A stretch of 64,000 bases of DNA from positions 310,001 through 374,000 of the forward strand of contig CAWCDJ010000004.1 in the NCBI GenBank assembly GCA_963794265.1. Reading direction: 5' to 3'. Every line of letters starts with the position of its first letter. Position 1 is the first letter of the stretch. The notes beneath the pieces are model-generated. The model was given only the letters and a program-made list of their open reading frames with translations. It ran no database searches and was not told where the DNA came from. The translations under genes were made by a program, and so were the position numbers. This stretch comes from CAWCDJ01 sp963794265. Its GTDB lineage: Bacteria > Acidobacteriota > Terriglobia > Bryobacterales > Bryobacteraceae. Positions 52,819 through 62,159 of the stretch are shown here, piece after piece.

Positions 52819-53505
52819 CTATTTGCTCTTGCGAGCGCGTACGGCAACGAGGCCCAGCAGGCCGATGCTGAGCAACACCAGCGAACCAGGCTCCGGCACA
52901 GGACTTGCGGTAAACGTGCCGTATCGTCCCGGGGGCACCCCGGAGTCGGCACCGGCGTTCGGGTTGTCGACAAGGCTAGTCGAATTGGCAAGCCCTGCCG
53001 CGTAAATGATCGGCCCGCCCCCCACGTCACCGTTGCTCCAGATTTCACCAACGTATCCTTCGGGTCCGGCTATATTAAACGCGACGCCATAGATGTCGAA
53101 CAGACCTCCGGAGAATGGATAGGTCAGCGTAGGCACGCCGTTGATGAGTGCGAAGCAGACGGCGGGAGAGTTTCCTGCCGGGTAAAACAGATCGTCGTAG
53201 GATAAACCGCCTGAAGTGATTGAAAAACCGGGGTCCAGAGGGTTGTTCACATACGATATCGGGTCGGTTAGCCCGGTAATCGCACCAGAGACATTGACGT
53301 TTGTATCTGAAAACGTTCCGCTGATGCCGGTGATCTCATAGCCGGGCGGATTGCTGGAATTACTGCTCTGCTGTCCCACCTCGAGCACGCCGGTAGCGGT
53401 GATCCCGTTTCCGCTGAACGAGAACTGGATTTCGTCCGCCATTGCTCCGGGCGCAGCCGCAACGGCCGCCGCGAATCCGAGCAACGCAAAAGAACCGATC
53501 TTCAT
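52819..53505 (-). CDS. PEP-CTERM sorting-domain secreted protein
   Basis: 228 residues from ATG 53505, chosen because aaggaggaagag precedes it and a signal peptide follows (MKIGSFALLGFAAAVAAAPGAMA); the longer frame to 53601 lacks both. The body is beta-rich with no known enzymatic motif. The C-terminus VPEPGSLVLLSIGLLGLVAVRARKS is a complete PEP-CTERM signal: PEP motif, hydrophobic helix and basic end, recognised by an exosortase for sorting to the surface or extracellular polysaccharide. Neither an exosortase nor polysaccharide genes are in the window. Three 18-bp direct repeats lie about 110-180 bp upstream of the start. Confidence 0.92.
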   Translation of the reverse strand: MKIGSFALLGFAAAVAAAPGAMADEIQFSFSGNGITATGVLEVGQQSSNSSNPPGYEITGISGTFSDTNVNVSGAITGLTDPISYVNNPLDPGFSITSGGLSYDDLFYPAGNSPAVCFALINGVPTLTYPFSGGLFDIYGVAFNIAGPEGYVGEIWSNGDVGGGPIIYAAGLANSTSLVDNPNAGADSGVPPGRYGTFTASPVPEPGSLVLLSIGLLGLVAVRARKSK

Positions 53506-53617
53506 TTCCCTCTTCCTCCTTGAAGGTCCCACGAAAGATAGTTGGTGAGACGGATTAATTTTACTCGGAAAAGCTGCATCGGTTGTCACACATTCCCGCA
53601 TCTCGAAGGGCGACTGG

Positions 53618-53681
53618 GCGGATTCTAACGTATTGACGGTGCGGATTCTAACGTATTGACTGGGCGGATTCTAACGTATTG
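53618..53681. repeat. Three exact 18-bp direct repeats at 23-bp spacing
   Basis: gcggattctaacgtattg occurs at 53618-53635, 53641-53658 and 53664-53681, with start-to-start distance exactly 23 bp and 5-bp spacers (acggt, actgg). The array is about 110 bp upstream of the PEP-CTERM start. Equal spacing of about two helical turns suggests protein-binding iterons. Both an IS-end transposase-binding array (as in IS21-like elements) and an operator are possible. Confidence 0.92.
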
Positions 53682-53890
53682 TTGCGGCGGGGTTTCGCCA
53701 GTGGTGGAGCGGATTTTCGAGTTATGCCCGCATGACGCACCACTCGGAGAAGGGTAGGGTGTGGTGATCACGCAGCAACCGGCTGGCTGCGCGAACTGCC
53801 GATCACGCAATTCAACTTGACGTCTAGTCCCCGTTGCTGATCTTGACGGGCCGATCACAGCCGGAGCTGCGTCAGATGGCGAGACGGGCG
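53682..53890. other. Degenerate region with dispersed repeat, copy 2
   Basis: 209 bases without a gene. Around 53826-53888 it contains ttgctgatcttgac and cagatggcgagacg in the same arrangement as about 51758-51825. Together with the 18-bp iterons this looks like the left-over of an insertion sequence whose coding part has gone. Confidence 0.55.
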
Positions 53891-54340
53891 TTACGCGTCA
53901 ACTTGGTGTCGTGAGTCGTGCACACGCTGGGCAAACCACTCAAAGGAGGCTTCCATGGTAACGTTCCCTCTGGTGTCGAGCAGGCGAACGTGCACCTCTA
54001 GGGCGGCGCGGCCCCGTCGGGAAAGCGCATCTAGGAAGCGCTCCACTTCCGGCGCAGCACTGTCAGCATGTGCGGTTGACTCGTCGTCTGCAGGTCTCCG
54101 GAACTTGACGTCGGCATGGCGAACTACTGCTATATGATTAACAGCCTCGGCGCCGAATCGGCTCAACAGCCACTGTCCGCTGGTCGCCTCGGCGAGCGCG
54201 AACTGGGCGCTGGCGTGAACCGTCCCAAGGTGATTGTGATAGTTTGGGTCCGCAGGGAGCGTGAGATCTGCCCCATTGGACCGCAGACCGAGAAATCGGT
54301 TGAAAGGAATCGCGGCGACATTCACATTGATCTCAGTCAT
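53891..54340 (-). CDS. Hot-dog-fold thioesterase-like protein (DUF4442/YiiD-like)
   Basis: 149 residues from ATG 54340 (MTEINVNVAAIPFNRFLGL), six bases after gagg; an ATG five codons earlier is weaker. Single hot-dog domain: LPADPNYHNHLGTVHASAQFALAEATSGQWL near 35-65 corresponds to the central helix and the preceding substrate loop of DUF4442/PaaI-like thioesterases, and HADVKFRRPA to the later strand. Probably hydrolyses an acyl-CoA or related thioester, substrate unknown. It lies alone between the IS-like remnant and the M28 peptidase. Confidence 0.72.
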   Translation of the reverse strand: MTEINVNVAAIPFNRFLGLRSNGADLTLPADPNYHNHLGTVHASAQFALAEATSGQWLLSRFGAEAVNHIAVVRHADVKFRRPADDESTAHADSAAPEVERFLDALSRRGRAALEVHVRLLDTRGNVTMEASFEWFAQRVHDSRHQVDA

Positions 54341-54509
54341 TTCTTGCCTCACCATATCCTAATTTGGCTGGTCTGTCGCCATTGCTGAGAAGTGACGCCC
54401 GGATCTTCATTTCACGGACTCTTGCAGAATTCTTCATGATCTTTGGCAGGGAGCCCATGCTTGTCCTTTGTCACCTACCCTGTCAACCTGCATCGCACCT
54501 TCGGCGCGC

Positions 54510-54535
54510 GGGCAGGCCCGGAGGCCTACCCTACT
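54510..54535. repeat. Half-copy of the REP-like palindrome
   Basis: gggcaggcccggaggcctaccctac matches 31838-31863 (gggcaggccgggaggcctaccctac) with one mismatch. It overlaps the stop codon of the M28 peptidase gene, the third case of this family lying at a gene's 3' end. Confidence 0.75.
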
Positions 54536-56162
54536 GCCCTTTCGGCGGTTCGCGCCGGGGCAGCATCTCCGCGCGATTGGCCGCGTCGTAGACTAATGAC
54601 GCGATCACCGCGGAAGCCTGCATCAGGTCCGCCGCGACAGCGTGATCGTAGGTATCCATGTCGGAGTGGTGCGTGATCGACTCGTAATCGAGCGGGTCCT
54701 GGATGAACTGGAACCCCGGCAGGCCCACCGCATCGAACGAGAGATGATCCGTGCCGCCGGTGTTCCGGATGGTGATCGTGCTCACGCCCTGGTCGCGGAA
54801 GGGCGCCAGCCAGGATTCGAAGACCGGCCGCATGGCATCGTTCCCCTGCAGATACACGCCGCGGATCTTGCCGCTGCCGTTATCCAGGTTGAAGTAGCCG
54901 GAAAACTTCGCGTGTTCGGCGGTCATCCGCATGGTTTTCGGATCGGCCAGATGAGCCTTCACATAAGCGCGCGATCCGAACAATCCCTCCTCTTCCCCGC
55001 CCCACAACCCGATCCGCACGGTCCGGTCGAGTTTCAGGTGGAGCGTCTCGAGAATCCGCGCCACCTCCATCATGACCGCGCTGCCGGCGCCGTTGTCGGT
55101 TGCCCCGGTGCCCGAGTGCCACGAATCGAAGTGCGCGCCGATCATGACTACTTCGTCTTTCTTCGCGCCGCCCGGAATCTCGCCGATGATGTTCATGCCT
55201 TCGGTGTCGCGGTCTGCCACGGCCGCTTTCAAATTCAGCCGCACCTCTATCGGCAGTTTCTTCTCGACGGCGCGCGCGATGCGGTCGTACTGCTCCGCCG
55301 TCACGACGAAGGTCGGCGGCGCCAGCGTATCGGTGCTCTTAAACGCGCCCGCGGCTTCGGCGGACAACAGACCTCCGTGGGCACGCTGGTCTTCGAGCAG
55401 CACGCCCGCCGCCCCCTCTTTCGCCAGGAAGCGGGCGCGGTCCGCCACCGCCTGGTCGTAGAGGTCGTACAACTGCTCCATCAGCGAGTTCGGCAAGCTC
55501 GAGAAGAACTTCCCCAGCTCCCCGGGATTTTCGGGCCACGCCAGTTCGTCCAGTGTTTTCGCGGTAATCTTCGCGGCGGGCTCGGGCGCCATCGCCATGT
55601 CCGCCAGCTCCGCGGCGGTGTAGCGGTGGAATTCCGGCCGGGTCTGCGGCTGGGGAACCCGCGGCGCGCTCAGCAGCACGATTTTCCCGCGCAGCTTTCC
55701 CGCCCATTCCGCCTGGTAGGCGGCCATGGCTGCGGCGTATTTCTTCGGACCGTCGCGGAACGACGCACGGAACGGCGCAAGCACCAATTCGCCCGTGACC
55801 GGCCCGCTGGTCGCCGCACTCCACGCCAGCGGCACCGCGGTCAGTTCCTGGTAGCGCGGCTCCACGAGTTCCACGGACGATTGCTGGAGCGTCCAGCCGC
55901 GCCCGCCGGGGGCCCATTTCTCCAGGTGGACGTTTTCGACGCCCATCTCTTTTAGCTCCGCGACGGCCCAGTTGGCAGCGTCCTGAAACCCGCTCGACCA
56001 GGTCAGGCGCGGTCCGTGGACCTCTGTGATCTCATACAGATGGTCCATCACCTTCGAGTGATCGAAGGCTTCGGTTTTGATCCGGTTGACGACCTCCAGA
56101 TCGACGCGTTCCTGGGCCAGGCCCGGCAGCGCGAGCAAGACAAGCAGTGTGGCGATTCGCAT
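54531..56162 (-). CDS. Secreted M28-family metallopeptidase
   Basis: 543 residues with signal peptide (MRIATLLVLLALPGLAQ). A protease-associated-type inserted domain occupies about 130-300. The M28 catalytic domain starts about 325: MIGAHFDSWHSGTGATDNGAG (His and bridging Asp), LWGGEEEGLFGS (catalytic Glu plus metal Glu), TGGTDHLSFD (Asp) and HHSDMDTYDH (last His), so both zinc sites are complete. An aminopeptidase or carboxypeptidase Q-like enzyme acting outside the cytoplasm. 42 bp downstream of the ADOP permease gene on the same strand; cotranscription is possible but unproven. Confidence 0.92.
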   Translation of the reverse strand: MRIATLLVLLALPGLAQERVDLEVVNRIKTEAFDHSKVMDHLYEITEVHGPRLTWSSGFQDAANWAVAELKEMGVENVHLEKWAPGGRGWTLQQSSVELVEPRYQELTAVPLAWSAATSGPVTGELVLAPFRASFRDGPKKYAAAMAAYQAEWAGKLRGKIVLLSAPRVPQPQTRPEFHRYTAAELADMAMAPEPAAKITAKTLDELAWPENPGELGKFFSSLPNSLMEQLYDLYDQAVADRARFLAKEGAAGVLLEDQRAHGGLLSAEAAGAFKSTDTLAPPTFVVTAEQYDRIARAVEKKLPIEVRLNLKAAVADRDTEGMNIIGEIPGGAKKDEVVMIGAHFDSWHSGTGATDNGAGSAVMMEVARILETLHLKLDRTVRIGLWGGEEEGLFGSRAYVKAHLADPKTMRMTAEHAKFSGYFNLDNGSGKIRGVYLQGNDAMRPVFESWLAPFRDQGVSTITIRNTGGTDHLSFDAVGLPGFQFIQDPLDYESITHHSDMDTYDHAVAADLMQASAVIASLVYDAANRAEMLPRREPPKGQ

Positions 56163-56204
56163 TACAGAAGTATAGGACGATCTTCGAAGGCGCGCTTCCC
56201 GCCG

Positions 56205-58655
56205 TCACTGCCAGTGAAGGGCCGTGTTCGGGTCGATGCGCGTCGCGCGGCGGGCCGGCACGAAGCAAGCCGCCATCGCCACCGCCGCCAGGAAGATGGC
56301 CGCTCCTCCAAACACCATCGGGTCGGTCGCGCTCACGCCGATCAGGGCGCGCGAAGCCACCCGGGTGACGGCGATTGCCGCAACCGTTCCGGCCACCAGG
56401 CCAATCAGCGTCATCACCATGCCTTGCCGCAAAATCATCAGCACCACGTCGCGCGATTTCGCCCCGAGCGCCATGCGAATCCCGATCTCCTGGGTCCGCT
56501 GGATGATCGCGAACGCCATCACGCTGTAAAGCCCGGCCGCCGCCATCACCAGCGCGATCAAGCCCAGCACGCCCAGCAGCGAAGCCGCCACCTTCTGCGG
56601 GAAAAGTGAAGCGCCGATGAATTCGCTGAGCGGCATGGCATCGAACACTCCTACCGCCGGATCCATGCCCTGAACCTCGTGACGCAGCAGGCTCACGGCA
56701 CGCGACGGATCGCCGGCCACCCGGACGAGGAACGCAATCTCGAGGTCCTCGCGATAGACCTGCCGGAAGGGCACGTAAAAATAGGGCTGCGGCCGCTCGT
56801 TCATCGCGTGGTACTTGCTGTCGGCCGCGACGCCGACCACCGTGAACCACTTGGCCCAGCCGTGCACCCGCCGGCCGATGGGGGTTCCGCTTCGGAAGAA
56901 ACGGCGCACAAATGCTTCACTCACGATCATCACCTGGTTGGACTTGAGATCGTCCTGCTCGGTAAAATCGCGGCCTTCACGCAGCCGGATCCCCATCAGG
57001 TTGAAATACCCGGGACCCACCACGTTGCGATAAATCTTCATGTTCTCCGCGGGTCCGGGAACGTAGCCCTCAATTCGCAGATCTTCCCATGAACCGGCAT
57101 CGAAACCCAACGGAATCGAGTCCGTATAATCCGCGGCCTGCACTCCGGGCTGGGCTTCCACACGCTCCCGCAGCCGCTGGCAAAACAACTTGCGATTCGG
57201 CACGGAGTATCCGGCCGTAGCCAGGTAAAGATGCGAGACCAGCACGTGCTGCGCATCGAACCCCGGGCTGATCTTCCGCGCCAGTGCGAAACTCCGCGCG
57301 AAGAGGCCGGCGCCGATAATCGCCACCAGCGCAAGCGCCACTTCGGACGCCACCAGCAGGCTGCGCATCTTTTGCGAACCCACTCCGGAAGTGCCGCTGC
57401 GGCCGCCTTCCGCCAGGGCCCGGCTCAAGTCGGCGCGGCCGGTGTGGAACGCCGGCGCCAGGCCCGACAGCACGCAGGCCGCCACGCATGCCAGCACGGT
57501 GAACAGCAGGATGTCGGCGTTCAGCCCGATGTGAAGGATGATCGGGAATGAAGTCGGCGGCATCAGGTAGCCGAGCGCATCCCCCATCCACATCGCCAGG
57601 GGAATCGCCACCGCGCCGCCGGCCAGTGCCAGCAACAGGCTCTCCGTCAATAACTGTCGCACCAGGCGCGACCGCGCAGCGCCCAGCGCCATCCGCAGGC
57701 TGAACTCTTTCTGCCGTGCCGTGGCGCGGGCCAGCAGCAGGTTGGCGACGTTGGCGCAAACAATCAGCAGCACCAGGCAGCACACCGCCATTAAAATCTG
57801 GAGCGGCCAGAGCAACAGGCTTTGAGTGCCGAAATGGCCCTGCCAGAGGGGCAGCACCGTGGCGCTCATGCCCTGGTTGGTACCGGGATATTGAGTCGCC
57901 AGCGACCGGCTGAGCGCTGCGATCTCGGCTCGCGCCCGCGACAGCGTGACCCCCGGCTTCAGCCTGGCGACGCTCAGAAAGGTGCGGGTCTGGCGGTCTC
58001 GCATCATCCAGTCCGGCATCAGGTTGAGCTGCCTGCCCATCATGGCCGGTACCCAGATTTCGAAGCTCAGGCCAGGGATTATCCCGTGGAACGCCTCGGG
58101 CACCACGCCGACGACGGTCAACTGCTGGCGGTTCACGCGAACGGTACGGCCGATCACGCTACGATCGCCGTTGAACTGCCGCTGCCATAACCCGTAGCTC
58201 AAGACCGCCACGGGGTATCCACCCTGCCGTTCGCCATACTCATCCGGCGAGAACACGCGACCCAAAATAGGCTTCACACCGAGGACCGCGAAGTAGTTGC
58301 CCGACACCAACTCGCCCCAAACCCGGTCCACGCTCTCGCCGTCGCCCAGGCTCAACGCCCTGGGCTGTGCCACGGCCAACCCGTCCAGCAGTTTCAGGTG
58401 ATCCCGGTAATCGCGGTAATCCTCGTAGGAGGTCGTCACGGACTCGCCGCTCGGCGCCACGGATTCGAACGCCGCCAGGGAAGCGCTATCCGCCACCCCC
58501 GGAATCGGCCGCAATAGCACGCCGTCGATCCAGCTGAAAACGGTTGTGTTGGCGGCAATCCCGATCGCCAGCGTCAGGATCGCCACCAGGGTGAACGCCG
58601 GGCTCTTCAACGACACGCGAACCCCGTACCGGATATCCTGGATGATTCCCCGCAC
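56205..58655 (-). CDS. ADOP/MacB-type FtsX-like permease (acidobacterial duplicated orphan permease)
   Basis: 816 residues from GTG 58655, behind gaggagg. N-terminal motif MRGIIQDIRYGVRVSLKSPAFTLVAILTLAIGIAANTTVFSWIDGVLLRPIP is the hallmark of the ADOP group. Two FtsX modules, each a MacB periplasmic domain (about 50-250; 480-660) plus helices with the sequence LLARATARQKEFSLRMALGAAR (about 310-330) and QRTQEIGIRMALGAKSRDVV (about 715-735). It ends RIDPNTALHWQ. ADOPs lack a partner ATPase in the operon and have no known substrate. Length and order are those of a full-length protein. The macB remnant at 399-913 is a different FtsX subfamily. Confidence 0.95.
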   Translation of the reverse strand: MRGIIQDIRYGVRVSLKSPAFTLVAILTLAIGIAANTTVFSWIDGVLLRPIPGVADSASLAAFESVAPSGESVTTSYEDYRDYRDHLKLLDGLAVAQPRALSLGDGESVDRVWGELVSGNYFAVLGVKPILGRVFSPDEYGERQGGYPVAVLSYGLWQRQFNGDRSVIGRTVRVNRQQLTVVGVVPEAFHGIIPGLSFEIWVPAMMGRQLNLMPDWMMRDRQTRTFLSVARLKPGVTLSRARAEIAALSRSLATQYPGTNQGMSATVLPLWQGHFGTQSLLLWPLQILMAVCCLVLLIVCANVANLLLARATARQKEFSLRMALGAARSRLVRQLLTESLLLALAGGAVAIPLAMWMGDALGYLMPPTSFPIILHIGLNADILLFTVLACVAACVLSGLAPAFHTGRADLSRALAEGGRSGTSGVGSQKMRSLLVASEVALALVAIIGAGLFARSFALARKISPGFDAQHVLVSHLYLATAGYSVPNRKLFCQRLRERVEAQPGVQAADYTDSIPLGFDAGSWEDLRIEGYVPGPAENMKIYRNVVGPGYFNLMGIRLREGRDFTEQDDLKSNQVMIVSEAFVRRFFRSGTPIGRRVHGWAKWFTVVGVAADSKYHAMNERPQPYFYVPFRQVYREDLEIAFLVRVAGDPSRAVSLLRHEVQGMDPAVGVFDAMPLSEFIGASLFPQKVAASLLGVLGLIALVMAAAGLYSVMAFAIIQRTQEIGIRMALGAKSRDVVLMILRQGMVMTLIGLVAGTVAAIAVTRVASRALIGVSATDPMVFGGAAIFLAAVAMAACFVPARRATRIDPNTALHWQ

Positions 58656-58821
58656 TTGGATTTCCTCCTCGAATCAGAGATCGAAGTCCTGCTTTGTGCA
58701 ATCCGGATGCCAGCTTATAGAGCGCCAAACCAGCGCAAACCCGCCCGCCGGTGTTCGCCCGTGGGACAGTGCGGACAGTCGAGCCGGCTTGCCCTTTTTT
58801 CACCTGCTACAATCTCAAGGC

Positions 58822-60390
58822 ATGCACGTGCCGTTGAGCCCCGTCCGCTGCCTCTACCGCGGTGTAGACCTCTATGGCCCCAAAGTCGGCGTCGTTTCGG
58901 GCGACCGCCGTTTCACCTACTCCCAATTCGGCGAGCGATGTGAGCGCCTCGCCGCCGGCCTGAAGTTCGAAGGGGTCGAACCGGGCGACCGCGTCGCCTA
59001 CATCAGCTTCAACACCCACGAACTTCTGGAAGGCTATTTCGGCGTGCTCCTGGCGGGCGCCATCGTGATGCCGCTGAACGTCCGGCTGGCTCCATCCGAA
59101 TTGACCGCCATCCTGAACCACGCCGAACCTCGCGTCCTCATCCACGAACCCGAATTCGCGCGGCTCGTCGAGGCTATCCGGCCGGCGTGCCCGCGCGTGT
59201 GCCGCTGGGTCGAGACAGGGCCCGCTTACGAAGCTCTTCTGGCGCGGGGCCGCATCGACCGCCTGGACCCGCTTTCCATCGACGAGAACGCCACGGCGGA
59301 GCTCTTTTATACCAGCGGCTCCACCGGCACGCCCAAAGGGGTGATGCTTTCGCATCGCACGCTCTACCTGCATGCCTTCTCCGTAGTGGCCGGCTTTGTG
59401 GCGGACGACCGGCAAGTGGAGCTGCACACCATTCCCCTGTTCCACGCCAACGGATGGGGGCGCGCGCACTCTTCCACCATGTGCGGCCTGCGCCAGGTCA
59501 TGGTGCGGCGCTTCGACCCGGCGCACGTGCTGCGGCTGATCCGGGAGGAGCGCGCCACCGGGATGGCGCTGGTTCCCACCATGGCCAATGCGCTGCTCAA
59601 CTGCCCGGAAATGCCGGGGGCCGACGTCTCCAGCATGCAGCGGATCATGATCGGCGGCGCCGCGTCGTCGCCGGACCTGATCGCCCGCATGGAGCAGGCC
59701 TTCGGCTGCCGCGTCGAAGCCGGCTACGGCCTCACCGAAAGCGCCCCGGTCTCGACGTGCGCCCGGCCCAAGGACACGGTCGACTATGCCGGCGAGACCG
59801 ACCGCCTCCGGCGCCAGGCAATGGCCGGGTGGCCGCTCATCGGATGCGAGGTCCGGGTGGTCGATCTCGAACTCCATGACGTGCCCCGGGACATGCAAAC
59901 CATCGGCGAGGTGGTGCTGCGCGGCGACAACATCATGGACGGCTACTACAAAGACCCGAAGGCTACCGCCGACGTCATGGCGGGCGCCTGGCTGCATACC
60001 GGCGATATGGCCGTCTGGGACGAGGACAGCTACATCCAGATCGTCGACCGGAAGAAGGACATCATCATCAGCGGCGGTGAGAACATCTCATCGATCGAAG
60101 TGGAACGCGCCATCTCCGCGCATCCCGCGGTTCTCGAGTGCGCGGTGGTCTCCTCTCCCGATCGCCAATGGGGCGAGGTTCCGGCCGCTTTCGTCGTGTG
60201 CAAGCCCGGCCAGACCCTCACCGAGCAGGATCTCTGCGCGTTTCTCCAGGCGCGCATCGCGAAATTCAAAATGCCCCGCGTCTTCCACTTCACCGACGCC
60301 GCGCTACCCAAAACCGGGACCGGCAAAATCCTCAAGCGCGAGTTGCGCGAGACCTTCTGGCAGGGTCGGGAGCGGCGGGTGCAAGGATAG
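58822..60390 (+). CDS. Acyl-CoA synthetase (AMP-forming, FadD-like)
   Basis: 522 residues from ATG 58822. ANL superfamily: P-loop TSGSTGTPKGVMLSH (about 167-181), A5 motif GYGLTESAPVST (about 305), A7 LHTGDMAVWDED (about 392), A8 IVDRKKDIIISGGENISSIEVE (hinge), and the catalytic Lys in KTGTGKILKREL (about 505). Activates medium- or long-chain or aryl acids to acyl-CoA. Close to the FadD13-like or cyclohexanecarboxylate-CoA ligase group by length; substrate open. Divergent from the ADOP gene with a 166-bp gap. Confidence 0.93.
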   Translation: MHVPLSPVRCLYRGVDLYGPKVGVVSGDRRFTYSQFGERCERLAAGLKFEGVEPGDRVAYISFNTHELLEGYFGVLLAGAIVMPLNVRLAPSELTAILNHAEPRVLIHEPEFARLVEAIRPACPRVCRWVETGPAYEALLARGRIDRLDPLSIDENATAELFYTSGSTGTPKGVMLSHRTLYLHAFSVVAGFVADDRQVELHTIPLFHANGWGRAHSSTMCGLRQVMVRRFDPAHVLRLIREERATGMALVPTMANALLNCPEMPGADVSSMQRIMIGGAASSPDLIARMEQAFGCRVEAGYGLTESAPVSTCARPKDTVDYAGETDRLRRQAMAGWPLIGCEVRVVDLELHDVPRDMQTIGEVVLRGDNIMDGYYKDPKATADVMAGAWLHTGDMAVWDEDSYIQIVDRKKDIIISGGENISSIEVERAISAHPAVLECAVVSSPDRQWGEVPAAFVVCKPGQTLTEQDLCAFLQARIAKFKMPRVFHFTDAALPKTGTGKILKRELRETFWQGRERRVQG

Positions 60391-60394
60391 CGCG

Positions 60395-61135
60395 CTAGCC
60401 TGCCTGGGCCGCAACCATCGGCACCGGAACCATCAAGGTCTTGCCCGCGACCGCTGCCAGCCCATCCAGCATCGCGACAAAGCGCGTGGCGAGCGACGAA
60501 TCCTCCCCGATCCCCCACAGCACCTCGCCGTTGGTCCAGGCGGCCTCCCGGGCCGCGGCAACGCTCCATGCCGCCAGACGGTCTTCCAGATGCGACACCG
60601 CCGGCAGCGGATCGCCCGGCAGTCTCACCATCAACTCCTTCCTGGCGGTATCGATCAGGCTGTCGAGCGTCGAGTTGACCGCCGTGTAGTCCATATAGTC
60701 CGGCGAGCCGTGCCTGGGGGCCGCGCCGGCCGCGCGGCAGGCTGCCACGATCGCCACCGGCAGGTCGTGATTGATGTGCGCATTCACTCCCGCCAGCGCG
60801 AACTGGATCCGCGCCGCGGCCGCGTCCTGCCGGCGGTCGAACAACGCGCGCCAGCAATCCGGTGCCCTTCGGCCCGAAAGCTGTTCCCTGAGTGCATCGA
60901 AGTACAGGCCGGCGAACTGCACGTCGAGGGCAGCCAGCCACGCGCTGTTGGCAAAACTGCCGGCGGCTACGCGCTCCGCCACCGCCTCGGTCACCTGGAG
61001 GTAGAGCCGGTGGAACCATCGCAGTCCGTCGGTATCGGCGAATAGCGCATCCATAGCCCGCATTCCGGTTAGCACGTCGCCGATCGATTGCGGCACGGGG
61101 ATCGCCGCCAGCAGCGCCTCATCGTAAGGGAACAT
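60395..61135 (-). CDS. DUF5995 family protein
   Basis: 246 residues from ATG 61135 (MFPYDEALLAAIPVPQSIGDVL). A frame reaching 61171 exists but would overlap the divergent gene's start. Helical throughout; sequence motifs GLRWFHRLYLQVTEAVAERV, FANSAWLAALDVQFAGLYFDAL, GVNAHINHDLPVAIV and YTAVNSTLDSLIDTARKEL are typical of DUF5995. The conserved HINHDLP suggests a metal or catalytic site. No function is known for the family. It meets the acyl-CoA synthetase gene tail to tail with 4 bp between. Confidence 0.78.
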   Translation of the reverse strand: MFPYDEALLAAIPVPQSIGDVLTGMRAMDALFADTDGLRWFHRLYLQVTEAVAERVAAGSFANSAWLAALDVQFAGLYFDALREQLSGRRAPDCWRALFDRRQDAAAARIQFALAGVNAHINHDLPVAIVAACRAAGAAPRHGSPDYMDYTAVNSTLDSLIDTARKELMVRLPGDPLPAVSHLEDRLAAWSVAAAREAAWTNGEVLWGIGEDSSLATRFVAMLDGLAAVAGKTLMVPVPMVAAQAG

Positions 61136-61152
61136 TCCGCCATAATCATACA

Positions 61153-62154
61153 GTGGCCGCTTCGTTCGCAATCTTTCGCGCCCTGTTCCGGGCGGTGCGC
61201 CGGAACCTGGGCACGTTCGGTTCGATCAAAGTCAACAATTTCTTCCTCTTCGTGGCGCTGATCGTCTATGGCGCGCTGAGGAGCGGCGTGGAGCCGGCCG
61301 GTTCCTATCCGTTTCTGCTGCTGCTCGGACTTCTGATGCTCTTTCCGCTCTCTTCCGACCCGCTTGCCCGGATGCCACGAAGCCGCTTCGGGCTGTGGCC
61401 TCTGGGCCCCGGCCAGCGTTCGGCCCTGCGGCTCGCCAGCCTCGCGCTGAGCCCGGTATTCTGGGTCGCGGCCCTGGTGCTCGTGCGCACCGCCCGGCCG
61501 GCGCCGGCGCTGGTTCTCTGCGGAATCGCGGTCGCCGCGCGCGGCCTGGGGGCTCCCCGCTGGTCCCCGTTGCGGATTCTGCCTCGCGGTCCCGGACGCC
61601 TCGGCCAACTGATCCGAGCCAACCTGCGGCAGATGTTCACGGTGCTCGATACCTGGGTTGCGGTTGTGCTCAGCCTCGGCGGCGCCCTCTGGCGCATCGT
61701 CGCGCGCAACCCCGACCCGGCTGCGTTTCCGGTCCTCTCGATCCTGGTAGCCATGGCGCTGAGCACCTATGCCCAGTGCCTCTTCAGCCTGGATTCCGCC
61801 TCCGGCCTCACGCGCTACCGCCTGCTGCCGCTGCGCGGCTGGGAGATCCTGCTCGCCAAAGACGCCGCCTACCTGGCCCTTCTGACCGTTCTCCTCCTGC
61901 CGCTGGACGTGCCCGCGGGCCTGACGTTCGGCCTCGCCAGCCTCGCCGCGGGCCGTTACCCGGCCGTTTCCGGCGTGCTTCCGGTCGAGCGCTGGCGTTT
62001 CACCAGCGGCTGGGTCCGCTTCGGCGTTCTGCAATGCATCCTGGGAGCCGGCTTGGCCGCCGCCGAGGCGCGGCAGGGCCCCCTCTTCCTGCTTGCTGCC
62101 GCCCTGATCTGCGCCGCTTCGTATCTTAAACAGGACAGTGTCGTGCGACAATAA
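61153..62154 (+). CDS. Polytopic membrane protein, unknown function
   Basis: 333 residues from GTG 61153 (VAASFAIFRALFRAVRRNL), with about eight membrane helices. The layout, with paired helices, an internal cytoplasmic segment QLIRANLRQMFTVLDTW and a second half starting near 195, resembles ABC-2-type permeases without recognisable signature motifs. No ATPase gene follows. It is 5 bp upstream of modA, so it may be cotranscribed with the molybdate transport genes, but a role in that pathway is unsupported. Confidence 0.6.
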   Translation: MAASFAIFRALFRAVRRNLGTFGSIKVNNFFLFVALIVYGALRSGVEPAGSYPFLLLLGLLMLFPLSSDPLARMPRSRFGLWPLGPGQRSALRLASLALSPVFWVAALVLVRTARPAPALVLCGIAVAARGLGAPRWSPLRILPRGPGRLGQLIRANLRQMFTVLDTWVAVVLSLGGALWRIVARNPDPAAFPVLSILVAMALSTYAQCLFSLDSASGLTRYRLLPLRGWEILLAKDAAYLALLTVLLLPLDVPAGLTFGLASLAAGRYPAVSGVLPVERWRFTSGWVRFGVLQCILGAGLAAAEARQGPLFLLAAALICAASYLKQDSVVRQ

Positions 62155-62159
62155 CGCAC

